Source: an uncultured Lachnospiraceae bacterium
GTDB lineage: Bacteria > Bacillota > Clostridia > Lachnospirales > Lachnospiraceae
Direction of reading: 5' to 3'
NCBI GenBank assembly: GCA_900544445.1
Contig: UQVK01000032.1
Coordinates: 1-35,194 of the forward strand
DNA: 35,194 nt
Part shown: positions 31,080-35,194 of the stretch, piece by piece
Layout of the letters: every line of letters begins with the position of its first letter
Numbering within the stretch: the stretch's first letter is position 1
Made by a program: the position numbers and the translations under genes
The notes under the pieces: generated by a model
Databases searched by the model: none
What the model was told of the DNA's origin: nothing
The model's input: only the letters and a program-made list of their open reading frames with translations

Positions 31080-33218
31080 TTATTTTGTCAGCACTTCCAT
31101 GATCTCATTGGAACGGGTTACGAACCGGGTCATGGCTTCCGCATCCAGAGGGCCGTTCTGCAGTTTGGCAAGATCATAGAGCTGCTCGCAGATCAGCTTT
31201 TCGTTGGCATTGTCCGCTTCGTCCTTATGAGCGATCACATATTTCACCAGAGAATGGTTCGCGTTCAGCACCAGGGTCTCCCCTTCTCCGCCGCCAAACA
31301 TGCCCATATCCATGCCGTTTGCGGCGTACATCTTCATCATATCCTGCATCCTTCTGGTCTCCTCGGAGATGGTCAGGACAGAGGATACCTTATCGTTCTT
31401 CAGCTTCTCCACCTTCACGGTGAGCTTATCGTTTCCGAGCGCTTCGCGCACCAGCTTCTGAATGGCCTCGGACTGGGCCTCCAGCTCCTTCTGATCCTCC
31501 TCGGACACCTCGTTCTTAAAGGAATCGGTGATATCCGCGTCGATCCTGCGGAAGCGGATTCCCTCGTTCTTCATCTCCAGCTGGTTGATGAAGGGCTGGT
31601 CGATCTGGTCGGGAAGCACCACCGCGCTCATGCCTTCCTGCTTAAACATGTTCACGTACTGGCTCTGCTGCTTTAAGTCGGTCACATAGTAGATGGTCTT
31701 TTCCTTCTTCCCGTCTTCCCCGGCCTCCGCGTTTTCGTCCGCTTTGGCGGCGTCCTTCTTTTCGTCCACCACCTCGGCCTCTACCTTTTCGCCGTTCTCA
31801 TCCACAGCCGCTTCGCCCTTTTCATCCGGGTCGGACTTTCCTACCTCCAGGCAGTCGGGCAGGGTCTTATATTTGCCGTCCAGATCCTTGAACAGGATGT
31901 AGTCCGTCATCTTCTGGCAGAACTTGTCGTCCTTCAGGCAGCCATATTTCACAAACGGGCTGATATCGTCCCAGTATTTCTCATACTCCTCGCGGGAGGT
32001 CTTGCACAGGCCGGACAGCTTGTCCGCCACCTTCTTGGTGATGTAATCGGAAATCTTCTTCACGAAGCCATCGTTCTGCAGCGCGCTTCTGGAAACGTTC
32101 AGCGGCAGATCCGGACAGTCGATCACACCCTTTAAGAGCATCAGGAATTCCGGAATGACTTCCTTGATGTTATCCGCGATGAATACCTGATTGTTATACA
32201 GCTTGATCACGCCCTCAATGGACTCGTACTCCATGTTGATCTTCGGGAAGTACAGGATGCCCTTTAAGTTGAAGGGATAGTCCATGTTCAGATGAATCCA
32301 GAACAGAGGCTCCTTATAATCATGGAAAACCTTTCTGTAAAATTCAATATAATCATCCTTCTGGCATTCGCTGGGATTCTTCGTCCACAGCGGATGAATA
32401 TCGTTCATCAGAACGGGACGCTTTTTAATTTTCAGGCGGACGGGTTCAGGCTTTTCCTCTTCCTTTTCGCCCTCTTCTCCATCCTTATTTTCTTCCTTCT
32501 TTTCCTTCTTCTCCGGCTGGATGGTCTCCAGAACCACATCCGTATCCAGCTTCTCATCCTCGTTGATGGTCTGGGTCTCCGGCGTATTCTCTCTGGACAG
32601 CCAGATCTCTACGGGCATGAAGGAGCAGTATTTCTGAATGACCTCTTCCGCCTTGTACTCATTGCAGAACTGGAGACAGTCCTCATTTAAGAACAGGGTG
32701 ATCTGCGTTCCCACCTGATCCCAGGTGCCGTCCGTCATGGAAAATTCAGTGCCGCCGTCGCACTCCCAGTGAACAGGCACTGCTCCTTCCTTATAGGAAA
32801 GAGTGTCGATATGGACCTCATCCGCAACCATGAATGCGGAATAAAAGCCCAGGCCGAAATGACCGATGATCTGATTGTCATCGGACTTGTCCTTATATTT
32901 CTCAATGAAATCAGCCGCGCCGGAAAAGGCGATCTGGTTGATGTACTCCTCCACCTCGTCCGCCGTCATACCGAGTCCGTTATCGATAAACTTTAACGTC
33001 TTTTCCTCCGGATTGACGATCACCTGGATCTGCGGCTTATAATCCTCCGGAAGATGGCTCTCTCCCATCACGTCCAGCTTCTTTCTCTTGGTGATGGCAT
33101 CACAGCCGTTGGAGATCAGCTCCCTGTAGAAAATATCGTGGTCCGAATACAGCCACTTCTTAATAATGGGAAAAATATTTTCGCTGTTAATGGACAGGCT
33201 TCCATGCCTCTCTGCCAT
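31080..33218 (-). CDS. htpG: Chaperone HtpG (Hsp90) with two acidic insertions
   Basis: ATP-dependent cytosolic chaperone, 712 residues against about 620-640 for most bacterial HtpG. GHKL ATPase motifs: ELISNGCDAI (33-42, catalytic Glu and Mg-binding Asn), IDNGLGMTADE (78-88), GHFGLGFYSAFMVADEV (119-135). The middle domain (about 260-450) includes LPLNVSRSALQND with the conserved Arg. Two highly charged stretches, about 232-258 (KKEKKEENKDGEEG...) and about 459-507 (DPDEKGEAAVDE...), account for the extra length; the first sits where eukaryotic Hsp90 has its charged linker. ATG at 33218 starts MAERHGSLSINSENIF and follows AAAGGA; the upstream extension of the open frame is the leader. A CIRCE operator and consensus promoter lie upstream. 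Confidence 0.95.
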   Translation of the reverse strand: MAERHGSLSINSENIFPIIKKWLYSDHDIFYRELISNGCDAITKRKKLDVMGESHLPEDYKPQIQVIVNPEEKTLKFIDNGLGMTADEVEEYINQIAFSGAADFIEKYKDKSDDNQIIGHFGLGFYSAFMVADEVHIDTLSYKEGAVPVHWECDGGTEFSMTDGTWDQVGTQITLFLNEDCLQFCNEYKAEEVIQKYCSFMPVEIWLSRENTPETQTINEDEKLDTDVVLETIQPEKKEKKEENKDGEEGEKEEEKPEPVRLKIKKRPVLMNDIHPLWTKNPSECQKDDYIEFYRKVFHDYKEPLFWIHLNMDYPFNLKGILYFPKINMEYESIEGVIKLYNNQVFIADNIKEVIPEFLMLLKGVIDCPDLPLNVSRSALQNDGFVKKISDYITKKVADKLSGLCKTSREEYEKYWDDISPFVKYGCLKDDKFCQKMTDYILFKDLDGKYKTLPDCLEVGKSDPDEKGEAAVDENGEKVEAEVVDEKKDAAKADENAEAGEDGKKEKTIYYVTDLKQQSQYVNMFKQEGMSAVVLPDQIDQPFINQLEMKNEGIRFRRIDADITDSFKNEVSEEDQKELEAQSEAIQKLVREALGNDKLTVKVEKLKNDKVSSVLTISEETRRMQDMMKMYAANGMDMGMFGGGEGETLVLNANHSLVKYVIAHKDEADNANEKLICEQLYDLAKLQNGPLDAEAMTRFVTRSNEIMEVLTK

Positions 33219-33246
33219 ATCAATCACGTTCCTTTCTCTTTTTGTT

Positions 33247-33296
33247 GGAAATAACCGTTCCCGGAAAACCATCGTTTCCAGGAAACAGTTGTTTCC
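33247..33296 (-). other. Repeated GGAAAC/GTTTCC hairpins in the htpG leader
   Basis: In the 85-base leader between promoter and ATG, GGAAAC-agtt-GTTTCC (33281-33296), GGAAAAC-catc-GTTTCC (33263-33279, one bulge) and a weaker GGAA...GTTCC (33247-33261) occur in series. Because the arms are near identical, they can pair in several registers. They could affect stability or translation of a heat-shock mRNA; this is inference. Confidence 0.5.
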
Positions 33297-33309
33297 GGCT
33301 CTGATACTT

Positions 33310-33338
33310 AGTTTACTTCCGTAATCAGGAAATGTCAA
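33310..33338 (-). promoter_or_regulatory. Promoter of htpG
   Basis: Minus-strand TTGACA (33333-33338), 17-base spacer, TAAACT (33310-33315). A perfect -35 and 4/6 -10 match sigma-A. CIRCE begins 8 bases upstream of the -35. Confidence 0.82.
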
Positions 33339-33345
33339 TAGAAAA

Positions 33346-33372
33346 TTAGCACTCATTTGAAATGAGTGCTAA
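33346..33372. promoter_or_regulatory. CIRCE operator (HrcA binding site)
   Basis: TTAGCACTC-N9-GAGTGCTAA, an exact match to the CIRCE consensus with the standard 9-base spacer. HrcA represses heat-shock genes through this site. It lies between divergent htpG and htrA, adjacent to the htpG promoter and about 170 bases before the htrA ATG. A TATACT at 33450-33455 might be the htrA -10, but no good -35 accompanies it. Confidence 0.95.
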
Positions 33373-33543
33373 TAACTTCTTCACAATTTCCTTTCATTTT
33401 CTTCACCATTTCTCCTCACATTCGAAACCTTTTCATCACAATTTGCCGCTATACTGCAAAGCGAAGAAACAAAGAAGGGCGTCCGGAAGATTCCGGAGCT
33501 CCCATAGAAAGCAGATTATCATCAGAGAAAGGAGATCTCAACG

Positions 33544-34956
33544 ATGTCAGAATATTTTAACAGCTTTGATTCCAATATGTATCATGAAAATCAGAACACG
33601 GGAATGGGTGATGAAAACAACGGCCTTCATACAGAGGCTCCGAAGCAGACCAGGAAGAAAAAACATACCGGCAGAGCCGGACGCACCGCAAAGAGGATCG
33701 GCGCAATCACACTGAGCGCCGTTCTTTTCGGCGGTGTTGCGGCAGGCACCTTCCAGGGCGTTAACTACCTGAGCGGGTATACGGCGGTCCAGACTGAAAG
33801 CGCATCAGCAGGAAGCGCTGCAGAAGGCTCCGCGGCAGGAACGACGCAGCCCTCTGATTCCGGAAACGGACAGGTACTTCAGACTGCTTCCTCCGCCTCC
33901 TCCGATTCCATGAGCGTGGCAGATGTGGCTGAAGCGGTAATGCCTTCCATCGTTTCCATCACGAACCGTTCCGTGCAGGAGGTACAGAATTATTTCAGCA
34001 TGTTCGGCTACTACGGCGGACAGCCTCAGACACAGGAAACGGAGAGTATGGGGTCCGGCATCATCATCGGACAGAATGACACGGAACTTCTGATCGCCAC
34101 CAACAACCATGTGGTGGAGGGCGCCGATTCCCTGACCGTTTCCTTCATTGACAATCAGGCCTATGAAGCCAATATAAAGGGAACCGATTCCGCCAACGAT
34201 CTGGCCGTCATAGCGGTACCGCTTTCCAGCATTTCCGCAGATACCATGTCCCAGATCAGGACAGCTGCGCTGGGCGATTCCGACTCGCTCCGGGTCGGGG
34301 AGCAGGTGGTTGCCATCGGCAACGCGCTCGGCTATGGCCAGTCCGTTACCACGGGCATCGTGAGCGCCACCAACCGGGTCCTGACCACCGCAGCGGATAA
34401 CAGCGCTGACAGCACCACCGCTTCCTACATCCAGACGGATGCGGCCATCAACCCTGGCAACTCCGGCGGCGCGCTGGTGAATATGCGCGGCGAAGTCATC
34501 GGCATTAATTCCGCCAAGCTTGCCAGCACGGAAGTGGAAGGCATGGGATATGCCATCCCGATCACCAGAGCTTCCTCCATCATCAATACGCTGATGAATG
34601 AAAGCACGCTGGTACGCGTGGATGAAGCGAACCGCGGAAGCCTCGGCATCACCGCAACGACGGTTCCCTCCAGCGTAACGGAAGCCTACGGCATTCCCAC
34701 CGGCGTCTATGTATCCGATGTTACCGCAGGAAGCGCCGCTGAAAGCGCGGGACTTCGCAGGGGTGATGTGATCACCGCTGTTGACGGAAGAAACGTGACC
34801 GATGTGTCCGGTCTGCAGGATCTTCTTCAGTATTACAGTGCGGGCCAGACCGTAACCCTCACCGTACAGAGCATTACGAACGGAAGCTATGCGGAAAAGA
34901 CTGTCTCCCTGACGCTGGAAGGCTCTTCCGCTTCCTCCAATACGGGGGTAGCTTAA
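33544..34956 (+). CDS. Membrane-anchored HtrA/DegP-like serine protease with PDZ domain
   Basis: Extracytoplasmic quality-control protease of family S1C, 470 residues. A cytoplasmic N-terminal tail of about 50 residues rich in Asn, Lys and Arg (KQTRKKKHTGRAGRTAKR) precedes one membrane anchor (about 53-79, IGAITLSAVLFGGVAAGTF), then a low-complexity Ser/Ala/Gly linker (83-120). The trypsin-like domain has the triad H189 (TNNHVVEG), D219 (SANDLAVIAV) and S307 (NPGNSGGALVN). A PDZ domain covers about 370-455 (GVYVSDVTAGSAAESAGLRRGD). ATG at 33544 follows AAAGGAGA. The divergent htpG and the CIRCE site suggest shared heat-shock control. Confidence 0.94.
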   Translation: MSEYFNSFDSNMYHENQNTGMGDENNGLHTEAPKQTRKKKHTGRAGRTAKRIGAITLSAVLFGGVAAGTFQGVNYLSGYTAVQTESASAGSAAEGSAAGTTQPSDSGNGQVLQTASSASSDSMSVADVAEAVMPSIVSITNRSVQEVQNYFSMFGYYGGQPQTQETESMGSGIIIGQNDTELLIATNNHVVEGADSLTVSFIDNQAYEANIKGTDSANDLAVIAVPLSSISADTMSQIRTAALGDSDSLRVGEQVVAIGNALGYGQSVTTGIVSATNRVLTTAADNSADSTTASYIQTDAAINPGNSGGALVNMRGEVIGINSAKLASTEVEGMGYAIPITRASSIINTLMNESTLVRVDEANRGSLGITATTVPSSVTEAYGIPTGVYVSDVTAGSAAESAGLRRGDVITAVDGRNVTDVSGLQDLLQYYSAGQTVTLTVQSITNGSYAEKTVSLTLEGSSASSNTGVA

Positions 34957-34960
34957 AAAA

Positions 34961-35043
34961 AGAATCCCGCTTGCGGGATTCTCCCGGCAATCGAAGATTG
35001 CCTGCGCGGCGGGTCGCGTAAGCGACATCTTCCTTTCCGCCGC
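34961..35043 (+). repeat. Hairpin array after htrA, possible sixth relative of the multi-hairpin elements
   Basis: In plus orientation: AGAATCCCGC/GCGGGATTCT (34961-34982), spacer, GGCAATC/GATTGCC (34986-35002), then a compound stem GCGGCGG/CCGCCGC (35006-35012, 35037-35043) enclosing GTCGC-gtaa-GCGAC and CTTCCTTT. This is the P3-P2-P1 order, followed by ACCGGAGG, but no coding region follows. The first hairpin starts 5 bases after the htrA stop. Membership in the family is less certain than for A-E. Confidence 0.5.
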
Positions 35044-35061
35044 AGTGCGATCCACCGGAGG

Positions 35062-35102
35062 TTTTTATTCGATAGGAAATGAAATTTCCTATCGAATAAA
35101 AA
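35062..35102. terminator. Long perfect inverted repeat, probable bidirectional terminator
   Basis: Perfect 19-bp stem whose arms are 35062-35080 and 35084-35102 (core TTCGATAGGAAAT / ATTTCCTATCGAA) with loop GAA; the ends are five T and five A, so it has a T-run in either direction. It sits between convergent htrA and tRNA-Leu. Confidence 0.75.
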
Positions 35103-35132
35103 AATCTGAAAGCATTTGTCCAATGCTTTCAG
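35098..35132 (-). terminator. Terminator of the tRNA-Leu gene
   Basis: 11-bp stem CTGAAAGCATT / AATGCTTTCAG (35106-35116, 35122-35132), followed on the minus strand by ATTTTTTTATT. It is 13 bases past the tRNA 3' end. Confidence 0.82.
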
Positions 35133-35145
35133 GGCTATCAATCAG

Positions 35146-35194
35146 TGCAGGAAAAGAGACTTGAACTCTCATGGTATTGCTACCACACGGACCT
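35146..35194 (-). tRNA. tRNA-Leu, 3' part (runs off the right edge)
   Basis: The minus strand ends with the acceptor strand TTCCTGC and discriminator A (35146-35153), a T arm GAGAG-TTCAAGT-CTCTT (35154-35170) and a long variable arm with stem TGGTA/TACCA. A long variable arm with acceptor GCAGGAA/TTCCTGC is characteristic of leucine tRNAs. CCA is not encoded (CTG follows). The anticodon lies beyond the window, so the isoacceptor cannot be read. Confidence 0.82.

Noticed and set aside
33805..35055. Minus-strand 416-codon open frame opposite htrA
   Set aside because: Shadow of a protease with an intact catalytic triad; it also runs through the downstream hairpin array.
1..35194. Insertion sequences, transposases, phage genes, toxin-antitoxin or restriction genes
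   Set aside because: None of the coding regions has such motifs; the sugar island shows composition shift but no integrase or flanking direct repeats that I could find.

Overview
The window looks like a chromosomal stretch from an anaerobic, spore-forming Firmicute, most likely a Lachnospiraceae-type Clostridia. Clues: sigma-A promoters with AG-rich Shine-Dalgarno sites, a perfect CIRCE operator, a PurF of the Bacillus (pro-peptide, iron-sulfur cysteine) type, a SpoIID-like/peptidoglycan-binding protein, a YtrA-type GntR-ABC cassette, and a gene pair that resembles the DUF5716/DUF5717 families, which I associate with Lachnospiraceae. The placement is inference; there is no rRNA in the window.

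Layout. 1-480: 5' part of purA (minus). 670-12,676: a self-contained sugar locus, visibly more AT-rich than its surroundings and bounded by terminators. It is a ten-gene minus-strand operon (TIM-barrel enzyme, two SIS-domain proteins, PfkB kinase, GH20 hexosaminidase-like enzyme, binding protein, two CUT1 permeases, an unrecognised protein, a Gfo/Idh oxidoreductase) with a divergent GntR/LacI-hybrid regulator. 12,720-16,753: purC-purF-purB (minus). 16,899-24,056: minus-strand block of a giant solenoid protein, an Hsp70/actin-like ATPase, a small helical-repeat protein and a ferredoxin-like protein. 24,104-28,580 (plus): CobD/HisC-type aminotransferase, YtrA-type regulator plus ABC exporter, SpoIID-like protein. 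28,652-30,907 (minus): alpha/alpha-toroid-like protein and HD-domain protein. 31,080-34,956: divergent htpG and htrA/degP with a CIRCE operator between them. 35,146-end: 3' part of a tRNA-Leu (minus).

The sugar operon reads as an importer for an oligosaccharide containing N-acetylhexosamine (CUT1 transporter), cleavage inside the cell by a GH20 enzyme without a signal peptide, phosphorylation by a ribokinase-like kinase, and conversion by SIS-domain and Gfo/Idh enzymes. No nagA/nagB pair is present.

The most unusual signals are (1) a family of multi-hairpin intergenic elements (about 489-664, 15654-15782, 17610-17732, 18657-18780, 20163-20286, a solo hairpin at 30911-30941 and a possible relative at 34961-35043). 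Their architecture is conserved while stem sequences differ in a compensatory way, and they sit directly against the ribosome-binding site of the downstream gene. (2) The Hsp70-like ATPase plus 1226-residue solenoid gene set, whose function is unknown and whose intergenic gaps carry these elements.
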